Positions 22,978 to 32,423 are shown, counted from the stretch's first letter. The stretch is 64,000 nucleotides of DNA from Endozoicomonas sp965232255 (GCA_965232255.1 OZ246962.1:2666001-2730000), one strand, 5' to 3'. The notes: a model not told the origin generated them from the sequence alone. Translations and numbers: made by a program.

Positions 22978-23934
22978 TCACGCTTTTGTCATTTCTTGCT
23001 GCGCAGCCGTTGCTTCTGCATAGGTTGGTGGTGGTTGGTCTTGTGAGGCTATGTCATTAACCAGTGGTTCCGTTTGTGTTCCTTGCTCGCAGTTCGTTTG
23101 TGTTGCCTGCTCACAGGTGGTTAGTGCGACGGGCATCTCTCGGGTTCTGTGAGCTGAATGAACCGGCAGGCGGATAATATCGTCAGGTGAACGATATCGT
23201 GCGGTATACCCTGAGTTTCTGAATGCTGTCTGAATAACCTGAGTGCATGATGCTTCCGGGTTGTCATGCCTGAGATTCTTATAGCTGATATAGACGTCAC
23301 TACAGTAAGCAAGACCATATACCAGACCCACACACACGGCAATTCCACCGATGACATACAGCCCCGTAGGATCAGGGTGTCCGTACACAGCGGTGGGCGC
23401 AGAAGTTGTGGTCAGGTTTGTCGTTGGATAGGCGAAAGATTGGGGATATGAGGCAACTGCCTCATTTGGTTTATTACTGTGACCGTAGGTCATGTTGCAG
23501 CCAAGCGCTCCATCCGGACATATCGACGTGGCCCTACTCACCGGGTACGCGCTCGCCAGAGCAGGCATTCCCGCCAAAAACACCAGACTCTGCTTAATGT
23601 CCGGACTTACCAGGGATAATTGCCCTGATTCTGACACTTGCCTGAAAGCAAAACTGGCAGCACTGTGTATCAGCTTATTGCTGCGCCGCAGACCGGCCCG
23701 CAACGTCTCTCTGAACTCCACTCCGTAATCGGCCAGGGATTTTTCTGCCGTGATACGGCTATCCTGACAGACGGACAAGCTGGACTGCGTACAGTCGACA
23801 GTTCTGCCATTGGTCATTGGTAACTGGCGATAACACTCGGTTTGGGAGGCTGCATCTTTTTTTATGGTAACTTTTTTTATAGTAACCATCTGCGCCAGGG
23901 GAGGAGTTGATGACGGTTCAAGAGCAGCGTGCAT
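22978..23934 (-). CDS. membrane protein with PPxY and TQT motifs, candidate host-interaction protein
   Basis: No known family recognised. 318 aa with two hydrophobic segments (near residues 115-130 and a clear helix near 190-212) separated by a Thr/Pro/Tyr-rich stretch. The C-terminal tail has CEQATQTN and CEQGTQTE (TQT at 278-280 and 286-288), then QPPPTYAEATA with PPTY at 302-305. The N-terminal tail has DAASQTE (30-32). PPxY is the WW-domain ligand used by NEDD4-type ubiquitin ligases; TQT in this context resembles the dynein light chain LC8 ligand. Such a combination is usual in eukaryotic and viral proteins. ATG with AGGGAAG upstream. Sits alone between recR and the flagellar locus. Function unknown. 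Confidence 0.7.
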   Translation of the reverse strand: MHAALEPSSTPPLAQMVTIKKVTIKKDAASQTECYRQLPMTNGRTVDCTQSSLSVCQDSRITAEKSLADYGVEFRETLRAGLRRSNKLIHSAASFAFRQVSESGQLSLVSPDIKQSLVFLAGMPALASAYPVSRATSICPDGALGCNMTYGHSNKPNEAVASYPQSFAYPTTNLTTTSAPTAVYGHPDPTGLYVIGGIAVCVGLVYGLAYCSDVYISYKNLRHDNPEASCTQVIQTAFRNSGYTARYRSPDDIIRLPVHSAHRTREMPVALTTCEQATQTNCEQGTQTEPLVNDIASQDQPPPTYAEATAAQQEMTKA

Positions 23935-24022
23935 TTTAGTATCTTCCCTATCGAAGTAAGCTGCTGTTTTAGTCCATCAGTCGGCAATTAAGTTCAATCA
24001 AGATGCGTGCTGTGCTCTGCAT

Positions 24023-24076
<54 letters not shown>

Positions 24077-24138
24077 TGAGAATGCTTGGGAAAACTGCTG
24101 ATGGCAGATTATTCGATACCTTTTCCCAAGGCTGAGGC

Positions 24139-26286
24139 TTAACCCAACTGGCCAATCACCTCCACTTGCAAATCGTCAGGAATCTCCATAAACGACAAAA
24201 TTGTCAAAGCCCGAAAGTGGCTGATCCGGCTGTAGCGCGAGAGCAGTGGCCACAGTTGCGGAGTAACCAGCAATACCGGCTCCAGTTGTCGGGTATGCGC
24301 CTGATGAATCAGTTCGGGCATATTTTTCTGCAACTGCATGGATAACCCTGGCTCCAGGGCAAACGTCTCTTCGGAAAACTGCGCGTCGCGACTGGCCTGC
24401 TCCCTGGCTGTTAGCAACATTTTTTCCAGCTCGTGGGACAAGGTAAAGACGCTCAGCTGTTCCGGGGTTGTCCGACGGTTAAGCAGTGGCTCAATAATTT
24501 GCCGACACAGGGTAATACGCACCTGGCGCAGCAGATTCAGCACATCCCGTTGCGTTTCTGCCCGTTGTTGTTCCACTGCTAATAGAGTTGCAGCAATACG
24601 CGGACTGTCGGCTATGGCAACATTATCTGCCAATAGTCGTTTAAGTACTTGCATTAACAGTCCCGGAGGCAGCCGGTCGGGTACCAGCTCATCGCACAAT
24701 TTTGGCGACAGCTGACGCAGGTGCGCCAGCCAACCCTGAGTTTCCTCAAAGCCAAACAGGTCATCAATATGGTCTTCAATTACTTTACCCACATGAGTGG
24801 TGATGACCGTGGCACAGTCCACCACCGTATAACCCTGCTGTAAAGACGACTCCCGCTGACTGGTGGCAATCCAGTAGGCATTCAGGCCATAGCTGGGATC
24901 TTTAACGACAGTGGCCGGTGTTCCACTGGAGGCACCAAGGGGTAACGCGCCTTCCATGGCAATGGCCAGCAGTTGGCCGATACGCAGGGTGAATTGATCA
25001 ACCACCACATTGTGCAGGGAAATGGTATAGCTCTCCGGATCCAGACTGAGATTGTCGCGGATATGAATCATAGGCACCAGAAAACCATACTGCTCTGACA
25101 ACTCCCGGCGCAGTTGACGAATCTGGCTGGCCAGCTGGCCATTGTTGACGGCATCCGCCGGATCATCACTCAGCAGCGCAATCACCCGGTAGCCAATATT
25201 GAGACCAATGGGGTCAACCGTGGCAATGTCTTGCCAGCTCAGTCGTTCCCCGGCTTGCAGGTCATTTTCATCATCGCTGCGCACCAGCGCCTGCTGTCGT
25301 TGCGCCTCGCGCCGGGCTGCCTGACGATGGACAAACAACAACATCAGCAGCCCTGGGATAACAAACGCAACATGGGGCATACCCGGCACCAGGCCAATAA
25401 TAATCAGCACTGCGGCCGCTACCATCAACGCCTTGGGCTGACCCATAATTTCCTGGCGTACCTGATAGCTCATATCTGTCGCCTTGGAGATACGGGTGAC
25501 CATAATGGCCGCAGCGGTGGAGAGCAGCAGCGAGGGTATCTGTGCCACCAGACCATCGCCAATGGTCATTAGTCCGTACAGATGTGCTGCCTCGGTGGCG
25601 TTCATGTCGTACTGCCAGATACCAATGGTGACGCCACCAAGAATATTGATCAGCAAAATCATCAGCCCGGCAATGGCATCCCCCCGAACAAACTTGCTGG
25701 CACCGTCCATGGCCCCGTAAAAATCCGCCTCTCTGGTGATGTCCTCCCGTTTGGTTTTGGCTTCGTTGTGATCAATAACGCCGGAGTTGAGATCCGCGTC
25801 AATGGCCATCTGTTTACCGGGCATCGAATCGAGGACAAAACGCGCCGTCACCTCAGAAATACGACTACCGCCTTTGGTAATAACAACAAAATTGACAATC
25901 ACCAGAATCAGAAACACCAGCAGGCCAACAAAATAGTTGCCGGCAATCACCACGCTGCCAAACGCCTCAATCACCTTGCCAGCGGCGTAAGGCCCTTCGT
26001 GACCATTAATCAAGACCACCCGGGTAGAGGCAATATTCAGCGCCAGGCGCAGCAGGGTAGCGACCAGTAGCAAGGTTGGGAACAAAGAAAAATCCAGCGG
26101 TCGGCTGATATAGATGGTCAGGATCAACAAGATTAACGACAACGTAATATTAAAGCTGAAAAGAAAATCGAGTAGGAACGGTGGGATGGGTAGCATCAAC
26201 ATGGCCAGCACCACCAACAGCAACAGCGGCGTAGCCAGCAGCGAGGTTTTTGCTGCTGTGCCGATTATTATGCCACTGCCGTTCAT
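24139..26286 (-). CDS. flhA: flagellar type III export gate protein FlhA (lateral-type locus)
   Basis: FlhA is the large export-gate protein that takes chaperone-substrate complexes at the base of the flagellum. 715 aa. The N-terminal half has the expected eight or so transmembrane segments with the FHIPEP signature region ITKGGSRISEVTARFVLDSMPGKQMAIDADLNSGVI. The C-terminal cytoplasmic domain ends normally. Last gene of the minus-strand fliMNPQR-flhBA run, the order of the Vibrio/Aeromonas lateral (laf) and E. coli Flag-2 loci. It starts 3 bp after the flhB stop. Confidence 0.96.
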   Translation of the reverse strand: MNGSGIIIGTAAKTSLLATPLLLLVVLAMLMLPIPPFLLDFLFSFNITLSLILLILTIYISRPLDFSLFPTLLLVATLLRLALNIASTRVVLINGHEGPYAAGKVIEAFGSVVIAGNYFVGLLVFLILVIVNFVVITKGGSRISEVTARFVLDSMPGKQMAIDADLNSGVIDHNEAKTKREDITREADFYGAMDGASKFVRGDAIAGLMILLINILGGVTIGIWQYDMNATEAAHLYGLMTIGDGLVAQIPSLLLSTAAAIMVTRISKATDMSYQVRQEIMGQPKALMVAAAVLIIIGLVPGMPHVAFVIPGLLMLLFVHRQAARREAQRQQALVRSDDENDLQAGERLSWQDIATVDPIGLNIGYRVIALLSDDPADAVNNGQLASQIRQLRRELSEQYGFLVPMIHIRDNLSLDPESYTISLHNVVVDQFTLRIGQLLAIAMEGALPLGASSGTPATVVKDPSYGLNAYWIATSQRESSLQQGYTVVDCATVITTHVGKVIEDHIDDLFGFEETQGWLAHLRQLSPKLCDELVPDRLPPGLLMQVLKRLLADNVAIADSPRIAATLLAVEQQRAETQRDVLNLLRQVRITLCRQIIEPLLNRRTTPEQLSVFTLSHELEKMLLTAREQASRDAQFSEETFALEPGLSMQLQKNMPELIHQAHTRQLEPVLLVTPQLWPLLSRYSRISHFRALTILSFMEIPDDLQVEVIGQLG

Positions 26287-26289
26287 CGC

Positions 26290-27453
26290 TCACTCTCCTG
26301 AGTCAAAGTGCTGATATTTTTTCGGTACTTGAATATTGGGGACGCTCGGGCAATAAGTGCTTTGTCGGCTCCGGTAGCGATCAAGCTGATACAGGTAGAC
26401 CATGACTCTGGCTACCGCCTGGTACAAGTCCGGCGCAATCTCCTGACCCGGTTCCGTGTGATAGTACAGCGCCCGGGTCAACAGCGGCTGTACCAGTACC
26501 GGCTTACCGGCTGAACGACCAATGCTGATAATCAGCTGCGCCAGATGATCAACGCCCCGAGCCACCAGAATCGGGGCGTGGTGAGTGCCCGAATGGTATT
26601 GCAGGGCCACCGCATAATGACCGGGATTGCTCAGGATCAGGTCAGCATCGGGGACGGCATCGAGCATTTTCTGGCGCATCATGGTGGCCATTTTCTGCTG
26701 GGTATTACGCAGGCGCTGACGGGTTTGCGGGGAACCTTCTTCGTTTTTCAGATTGTCTTTAACCTGTTGCCGGGTCAGTAACTGTTGCTTGTTGGTGCGG
26801 TGCTTTTGCCAGAAAACATCGACCACGGCCATCAACAACATCATCGTTGACAGTGCCAGGGCGCTCCACCAGACAATCTGTAACGCCCTGACGATCGCGC
26901 TGGGCGGGGTCGGATAGGCGTCAAGTGCCATTATTTCCCCGTAGAAACCATGGAACAGCAGGTATAGAGCCGTGGCCAGCAGCAGTGTTTTCAATAGGGC
27001 TCGAATCACCTCGGCCACCCCTTGGTGGGAAAAAATCCGTTTCAGTCCGCTAACAGGATCAATACGCCGGATTTGTGGGGCTACTACGCTGAAGCTGAAG
27101 ATCATCGGTCCGGAAAACCAGGCCCCGGCTGTAGCGCTGATCACTGTGACCAGCAACAACGTCAACAATAAACGGGGTAACAGGGCAAACGCCGCTTGCA
27201 GCCGGGCTAACAAGACGGATGCGTCATCCGTGGTTGTGGCAATCATTAAGTCGTCCACTTGTCCAAGCGTTGCCATATTCACCATTACATAACCGATGTC
27301 GTTTAAATGGCCAAGTAGCACAAAAGTTGCCAGCAGTTGTAATGCCATCATCAGGTCGCGGGAGCGTGAGACCTGCCCCTGCTGACGAGCCTTTTGTTTC
27401 TGTCGTTCACTGGGTTGCTCGGTGGCTTCGCTCCCCTGGTCCTGTTGCTTCAT
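26290..27453 (-). CDS. flhB: flagellar export switch protein FlhB
   Basis: FlhB sets export specificity, switching from rod/hook to filament substrates after self-cleavage. 387 aa: N-terminal charged region (ERQKQKARQQGQVSRSRDL), four membrane helices, then the cytoplasmic FlhB-C domain. The autocleavage site reads NPGH (in LILSNPGHYAVAL) where most FlhB proteins have NPTH; Asn and Pro, the residues at the cut, are kept. The start overlaps the end of fliR by 4 bp. Confidence 0.95.
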   Translation of the reverse strand: MKQQDQGSEATEQPSERQKQKARQQGQVSRSRDLMMALQLLATFVLLGHLNDIGYVMVNMATLGQVDDLMIATTTDDASVLLARLQAAFALLPRLLLTLLLVTVISATAGAWFSGPMIFSFSVVAPQIRRIDPVSGLKRIFSHQGVAEVIRALLKTLLLATALYLLFHGFYGEIMALDAYPTPPSAIVRALQIVWWSALALSTMMLLMAVVDVFWQKHRTNKQQLLTRQQVKDNLKNEEGSPQTRQRLRNTQQKMATMMRQKMLDAVPDADLILSNPGHYAVALQYHSGTHHAPILVARGVDHLAQLIISIGRSAGKPVLVQPLLTRALYYHTEPGQEIAPDLYQAVARVMVYLYQLDRYRSRQSTYCPSVPNIQVPKKYQHFDSGE

Positions 27454-28229
27454 GGTCTTCCCTGAATCAGTGAATCCAGAACGTGTATGGCATACTGGCT
27501 ATGCTGGCGCACCGTGTCAGGCAGTTTCTGAATATTGATGCTTAACAGGGCGATGCCCACCAGAATGATCATGGGAAAGCCCAGAGTTAACAGGTTTATC
27601 TGGGGGGCAGAACGGGTCATAAAACCAAACGTCAGGTTGACGATAAGTAGCGTGATAATCGCTGGCAGTGCGATCAGCAGACCGGCACCAAACAGCCAGC
27701 CGGCCATGCTTAGCAGTGCTGGTGTCCGGTCAATAACGCTGAGCAACTGGCCGGTGGGCAGAACGCGGAAACTATCGAGCAATACCGTAAACAACAACAG
27801 GTGTCCATTAATCAGGACAAACAGGAGTTGTGCCATAACCTGATAAATATGGGCTACCACCGTTACGCTGACACCGTTGACCGGATCATTCAGTTCAGCA
27901 AAGCCCAGGGCCATTTGCAGGCCGGTCATATGCCCGGCCAGAGCAAAAGCACTGAAATAAAGCAGTGGCACCACGCCAAGCAGCAGGCCAAGAAAAAATT
28001 CTGCGCAGGCGGTGATGACCAGATTAAACGACAATTCGAGATCAGTTCCATGCTCGGCAGCAGGCCACAATTGTATTAATGTGGCAACCGATAACCCCAG
28101 TGCCAGTAGTAGCCGCGCCGAACGAGGCAGCCAGTCTCGGGTCACGGGACACGTCATGACAAAACCAGAAATACGACAAAATACCAGCAGGTAAAGGATA
28201 ATCTGGCCGGACAGCTGCAACAGTTCCAT
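27450..28229 (-). CDS. fliR: flagellar export protein FliR
   Basis: Core membrane component of the flagellar export gate, about 259 aa with six hydrophobic segments. It begins MELLQLSGQIILYLLVFCRISGF and contains QMALGFAELNDPVNGVSV, the conserved FliR segment around the gate. The frame is open a further 22 codons, but the ATG at 28229 lies directly after the fliQ stop and gives the family N-terminus. Confidence 0.95.
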   Translation of the reverse strand: MELLQLSGQIILYLLVFCRISGFVMTCPVTRDWLPRSARLLLALGLSVATLIQLWPAAEHGTDLELSFNLVITACAEFFLGLLLGVVPLLYFSAFALAGHMTGLQMALGFAELNDPVNGVSVTVVAHIYQVMAQLLFVLINGHLLLFTVLLDSFRVLPTGQLLSVIDRTPALLSMAGWLFGAGLLIALPAIITLLIVNLTFGFMTRSAPQINLLTLGFPMIILVGIALLSINIQKLPDTVRQHSQYAIHVLDSLIQGRP

Positions 28230-28231
28230 GC

Positions 28232-28495
28232 TTAACCATAAATAATGGCAGTAAAAAACATCGTGAAAATATCGCTTAGCTCTTGTACCAGCCAATGCAA
28301 CGAAAGAGACAGCACCAACAACGTAATCAACAGTCGGGGCAAAAAACTCAATGTTTGCTCCGTTACCTGCGTTGCCGCCTGGATAATACTGATCAACAGA
28401 CCCACTAACAGACCGGGCAAAATCAGTACCAGGGCCAGCCAGGTAACACTTCGCAGGGCATACGCCATCAGATAGACGGCATTATCAGGCGCCAT
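28232..28495 (-). CDS. fliQ: flagellar export protein FliQ
   Basis: Small two-helix component of the export gate, 87 aa. The conserved LISIIQAATQVTEQTLSFLP between the two hydrophobic helices is diagnostic. The ATG at 28495 matches the family length (89 aa in E. coli). The upstream in-frame ATG at 28516 would add seven residues close to the fliP stop. Confidence 0.95.
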   Translation of the reverse strand: MAPDNAVYLMAYALRSVTWLALVLILPGLLVGLLISIIQAATQVTEQTLSFLPRLLITLLVLSLSLHWLVQELSDIFTMFFTAIIYG

Positions 28496-28519
28496 GTTTC
28501 CCGCCAGTTGTGACAAAAG

Positions 28520-29275
28520 TCACACATAAAAACTGCGGATAGTTCCGGAGACAATCAAGCCCCAACCATCCACCAGGACAAACAGCAACAGTTTGAACGG
28601 CAGGGAGATCAGCATGGGCGACAGCATGATCATGCCCAGTGCCATCAGGATACTGGAGACCAACAGGTCAATTACCAGAAATGGCAGCAAAATCAGAAAA
28701 CCCATTTGCAGGCTGGTTTTGATCTCACTGCTCAAAAAAGCCGGCATCAGTACCGAAAATGGAATATCGTCCGGCAGCACATCAGGTTTACTACCACGGT
28801 CTTGTACTGGCGGAATCTCCCGGGACAGAACCAAAAACTGCTCCATATCGGCCTTGCGGGTCTGTTGCAGCATAAACTGGTGCAGCGGTCGGCTGGCCAC
28901 CTCGACGGCATCACGAAACTGCATTTGTTCTTCCAAGTAGGGCACAATGGCTTGCTGCCAAATCTGTTCGAACACTGGTTTCATAATAAACACGGTGAGG
29001 ATCAGTGCTGCGGCAATCAATATCCGAGTGGGTGGAATCTGCTGCAAGCCCAGGCCCTGGCGCAATATGGCCAGGACAATCAATACCCTGGTAAAGCTGG
29101 TGGCTACCATCAATAACCCCGGGAGAAAGGAGAGGGCAGTCAGCACCAGTAGAATTTGCAGGTTAACGCTGTAGTCCTGTTGGCTGTTGCCGGTGGTGAC
29201 GGACAGCAGCGGCAATTGGGGCGCTGCCTTTACCATTAGCGGCAGAGCCAGCAGCGCAACAGCAACCCAGCGCAT
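28520..29275 (-). CDS. fliP: flagellar export protein FliP
   Basis: Pentameric core of the export channel, 251 aa with a cleavable signal peptide (MRWVAVALLALPLMVKAAP) and four membrane helices. Family blocks: LSFLPGLLMVATSFTRVLIVLAILRQGLGLQQIPP and IPFSVLMPAFLSSEIKTSLQMGFLILLPFLVIDLLVSSILMALGMIMLSP. Its start overlaps the fliN stop by one base, so it is translationally coupled to fliN. Confidence 0.97.
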   Translation of the reverse strand: MRWVAVALLALPLMVKAAPQLPLLSVTTGNSQQDYSVNLQILLVLTALSFLPGLLMVATSFTRVLIVLAILRQGLGLQQIPPTRILIAAALILTVFIMKPVFEQIWQQAIVPYLEEQMQFRDAVEVASRPLHQFMLQQTRKADMEQFLVLSREIPPVQDRGSKPDVLPDDIPFSVLMPAFLSSEIKTSLQMGFLILLPFLVIDLLVSSILMALGMIMLSPMLISLPFKLLLFVLVDGWGLIVSGTIRSFYV

Positions 29276-29811
29276 CAGATGATTTCCAGGATACGTAGAC
29301 CGTAATAATCCCCGGTGCGCACCACCTCGCCCCGGGCAAACAATACGCCATTGATCAACACATCCAGCGGATCGTGCTCCCGTCGGTTGAGGGTGATCAC
29401 TGAGCCACGCTCCAGATTCAGTACGTCGGCGATGGTCATCGATTTACTGCCCACATTTAGCGTCAGCTTGACCTGTACCGACCCTACCAGGCTCAGATCG
29501 TTTGATGTCAGCGATGTGCGGGTTCTGGCAGCGGCAGAGAAAGCGTGTTTTATCGTCGTCTTTTGTTCATGTTCATGTTCATGTTCATGTTCATCGATTA
29601 TCGTCTGCTCGGGTGACTGCTCCACGTCATGCTCATCAGTAGTCGTTTCCGGGGCTGTACTTGCCTCGTCTGGCACCTGCTCTTCTTGTGGTTCAGCGTC
29701 TGCTGTCTCAGTTTGTGGTTCTGTCGGGGCAGCAGGCTGGGCATCCTCGTTACTGGTATTGACGTTATTTGTATTGGCCTCATCCACCGACTTGCCCTCC
29801 GTAGTTGTCAA
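29275..29811 (-). CDS. fliN: flagellar switch protein FliN with long acidic N-terminal extension
   Basis: FliN forms the lower C-ring with FliM. 178 aa, against about 137 in E. coli. The C-terminal SpoA-type domain is typical (SVQVKLTLNVGSKSMTIADVLNLERGSVITLNRREHDPLDVLINGVLFARGEVV). The first 90 residues are an acidic, Glu/Thr/Pro-rich tail that includes an (Glu-His)n run encoded by a hexamer repeat. This could bind metal or simply be a linker. The start lies 32 bp inside the end of fliM. Confidence 0.95.
   Translation of the reverse strand: MTTTEGKSVDEANTNNVNTSNEDAQPAAPTEPQTETADAEPQEEQVPDEASTAPETTTDEHDVEQSPEQTIIDEHEHEHEHEQKTTIKHAFSAAARTRTSLTSNDLSLVGSVQVKLTLNVGSKSMTIADVLNLERGSVITLNRREHDPLDVLINGVLFARGEVVRTGDYYGLRILEII
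29565..29594. repeat. (GTTCAT)5 hexamer repeat in fliN
   Basis: Five perfect units. On the minus strand they encode alternating Glu-His in the N-terminal tail of FliN. Confidence 0.95.
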
Positions 29812-30832
29812 TTTGCAGGGTCAAATGACCACTGTGCTGTCCGGTTGTGCCCAGAAACAAAGCAGCGCCAGCAATGCGCATAACCGCAAGGCTCGGGTCT
29901 GAAATAGGTAATACATCGCCAGGTTGCAGGGCACGCAAGCGATCCAGCGACAGTGTGACCGGTGCCAGGTCAACAAAGGCAGTGACATCCGTTTCGCCCA
30001 GAAAGCGGGCAATACGCACCTTGGTATTGCCACGATCCACCCTGGTCAACACGTCTGTCTGTACCAGCGCCTGGGTAAATGCATTGATTGGGGTATAAAA
30101 ACAGACAGGCAGGGTCGTCTGGGCAGCAGCATTGACCGGGTCACGAAAATCCAGGTCAAACCGGGTCTGCAAACAATCATCAGTAAACGGTGGCGGGAGC
30201 GAGGGCACTTCTTCGAGCCACTCGGGCGTGCCCACTTCGCCCGCGGGCGCTACGGCTGCACTGGTGGCAGCAACACTGTTCCGGGATAAGTGCCCGGCAC
30301 AAAGCGCTCGCCACGCCGTGGCCAGCGCATCCGCCAACCGATCCAGCAACTGCTTGCCAATCCTTGAGAAGATTGGCCTGTCTGCAGTGCCCGGGGTGGG
30401 CAAGGCAAGTTCGTCGGCGATGTTGCCACCAAAACACACGGCGGTCAGCAGTGCCGATAGTCGTGCGTCGAATAGTACAAAGGCATAGTCGTCTTTAATG
30501 TTGTCCGTCAAAGGCAGGGGGAACCGGTATAGTAACTGCCCCGGCAGTTGCTGCAGCTGACTGATGGTAGTGTACGAGTCAGTGCTGACGTGATAATGAA
30601 CACTGATGGCCGGATCTTCCGAAAGCTGCCTTATCGCCTCAAGTAACTGGGCGGGAAACGAGGCAGCCAGCGCTTCAATTTCCCGCGTCATGCGCAGCAC
30701 GGAAGGCGACATTTGGTGTAAACAGCCATGGCTCACTTGCTCGTCTTCAGGCAAATCATTTGCCGCATCTTCGCCACTGTGATCCGTGGCAGTTGCGGCC
30801 GGTTCAGCAGGACTGGACTGCGTAGAAGACAT
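29780..30832 (-). CDS. fliM: flagellar motor switch protein FliM
   Basis: C-ring protein that links FliG and FliN and sets rotation direction. About 350 aa. The middle domain is diverged but carries the FliM-type pattern (QLLYRFPLPLTDNIKDDYAFVLFDARLSALL...GG), and the C-terminus has a SpoA-like domain (FLGETDVTAFVDLAPVTLSLDRLRALQPGDVLPISDP). The N-terminal CheY-binding sequence of polar and peritrichous FliM (LSQxEIDALL) is missing; instead there is a Ser/Ala/Asp-rich tail. That agrees with the lateral systems and with the absence of che genes here. The ATG at 30832 has AGGAA upstream. Confidence 0.85.
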   Translation of the reverse strand: MSSTQSSPAEPAATATDHSGEDAANDLPEDEQVSHGCLHQMSPSVLRMTREIEALAASFPAQLLEAIRQLSEDPAISVHYHVSTDSYTTISQLQQLPGQLLYRFPLPLTDNIKDDYAFVLFDARLSALLTAVCFGGNIADELALPTPGTADRPIFSRIGKQLLDRLADALATAWRALCAGHLSRNSVAATSAAVAPAGEVGTPEWLEEVPSLPPPFTDDCLQTRFDLDFRDPVNAAAQTTLPVCFYTPINAFTQALVQTDVLTRVDRGNTKVRIARFLGETDVTAFVDLAPVTLSLDRLRALQPGDVLPISDPSLAVMRIAGAALFLGTTGQHSGHLTLQIDNYGGQVGG

Positions 30833-30969
30833 TCGATGTATTCCTGTCTGCTGACTTGATCTTGATATCGTCGTATGTTTTATAGTGCTGACCATTCAAA
30901 CGACAGCCCTCAGAAAAAAGTAGTTCATACTGTTGTTATTTCCATCCTGCCAATAAGCAGTGTGTCACC

Positions 30970-31956
30970 ATGGTCATTAGCAAACGTATCTGCTCTTTCC
31001 CGGCACAGGCGCTAACGCTGTTGCTGGCTTTTCTGTTTAGTCTGCCAGCGGTTGCCAGCATCTACAGCGTCGAGCTGGATGATATTGACTGGCAGCTACA
31101 GGAAGAAAAACACTTCCGATGCAGCATACTCCAGAAGGTGCCTTTATTTGGTACGGTGGCCGTCAGCGCCAAAGCTGGGCAACAGTTGATGCTGGAGCTG
31201 CGAACATCGCTGTTTCCGGTCTTGCCCACTGCTGTGAAGCTTTGGCTGAAACCCCAACATTGGGGACGGTTTGCCTGGCAAAGCACAGTAGACAGCACCG
31301 GCCAGCAAGTGCCAATAATTGCCTATTATCTCTCGGATACGGCTCGCTGGATCGGGCTAGACCTGAAGCTGGGCTTGCCAGTCAGGCAGTTGCTGGCCAC
31401 GCTGGACAGTTATCGTTTGCTCAGTGTGCAGGTGCACAAGCATAAGGGCAGTGGCAGCTACCGGGTTATCGACGTGCAAGTGCCAACCGTAGGTATGTTG
31501 CCGGCCATGATGCGGATGTCCGACTGTATTACCAGCCTTTTGCCGAGGGATTTTCAACAGCTGCAGCAATATAACCTGCACTACGCCCTTGGGCGCTTCC
31601 AGCTTGATGATGACCAACGACAGTGGTTGATTGATACGGCGCGTTACGTAGCGGTGGATGACGCTATTGTTGAAATCACCATTGATGGCAACAGCGATAA
31701 CACGCCATTTGTGGACAGTGATGAAACCATCGACCGGCTACAGAATCTGGAGTTGTCGAAGCAGCGGGCGGATGTGGTGCGTGATCACCTTGAGCGCTAT
31801 CTGCAAGAGGCTGGCGTGACTCGTCCGGTGAAAATCATTACTCGCTACCACGGTGAACGTTACCCGGTGGCTAATAATGACACCGCGGCCGGTCGCTATC
31901 AGAACCGGCGCGTTGAGGTGACGTTACTGACGTCCCAGGACAATAACCAGAAATAG
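30970..31956 (+). CDS. motY: MotY-like motor-associated protein with OmpA C-terminal domain
   Basis: MotY forms the T-ring part around the basal body and binds peptidoglycan to hold the stator. 328 aa: signal peptide (residues 1-29, ending PAVA), a MotY-specific N-terminal domain, and an OmpA-like peptidoglycan-binding domain (VEITIDGNSDN..., LSKQRADVVRDHLER, NRRVEVTL). Divergent from fliM, which is where lateral motY is found in Vibrio parahaemolyticus. Its neighbour lafK, expected here, is missing. Confidence 0.82.
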   Translation: MVISKRICSFPAQALTLLLAFLFSLPAVASIYSVELDDIDWQLQEEKHFRCSILQKVPLFGTVAVSAKAGQQLMLELRTSLFPVLPTAVKLWLKPQHWGRFAWQSTVDSTGQQVPIIAYYLSDTARWIGLDLKLGLPVRQLLATLDSYRLLSVQVHKHKGSGSYRVIDVQVPTVGMLPAMMRMSDCITSLLPRDFQQLQQYNLHYALGRFQLDDDQRQWLIDTARYVAVDDAIVEITIDGNSDNTPFVDSDETIDRLQNLELSKQRADVVRDHLERYLQEAGVTRPVKIITRYHGERYPVANNDTAAGRYQNRRVEVTLLTSQDNNQK

Positions 31957-32101
31957 CCAGGTAGTGTGATGGCAGGCCACACAGCGACTAACAGCACTAT
32001 ATGTTGTCATATATCTTTTTATTTGATGGCGAGTATGGCCAAACAATCTATCTTTAAAACCATTGTCGTTAACTTGGATGTCATCGCAGAGCGTTTAACC
32101 A

Positions 32102-32395
32102 ATGTCTTATATAACAGCGCTGACGCCCGCCAGTATTGCGCCTCGCTTTCCCGTTGAGTCTGCTGTGGGGGAGGAGAACAAGCCTTTTAATGCGGTGTTT
32201 GCCAGCTTGCTCAATCATGTAAACAATACCCAGCTGCAAGCCCAGCAGCACATGGTCAACCTGGAAGCCGGTCAAGATAACGTTATTGCAACTGTTATGG
32301 CCATCCAGAAAACCAGCCAGACCATGAACATGCTGATACAAGTCAGGAATCGTCTGGTTGATGGGTATCACGAAGTCTTCAATCAGCAGATTTGA
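32102..32395 (+). CDS. fliE: flagellar hook-basal body protein FliE
   Basis: FliE joins the MS ring to the rod and is the first exported subunit. 97 aa (E. coli 104). The C-terminal part QDNVIATVMAIQKTSQTMNMLIQVRNRLVDGYHEVFNQQI is the conserved FliE helix pair. First gene of the plus-strand fliEFGHIJ run. The ribosome-binding site is weak. Confidence 0.93.
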   Translation: MSYITALTPASIAPRFPVESAVGEENKPFNAVFASLLNHVNNTQLQAQQHMVNLEAGQDNVIATVMAIQKTSQTMNMLIQVRNRLVDGYHEVFNQQI

Positions 32396-32423
32396 GCTGC
32401 TTTTCCCAAGCTGAATCATCCTC

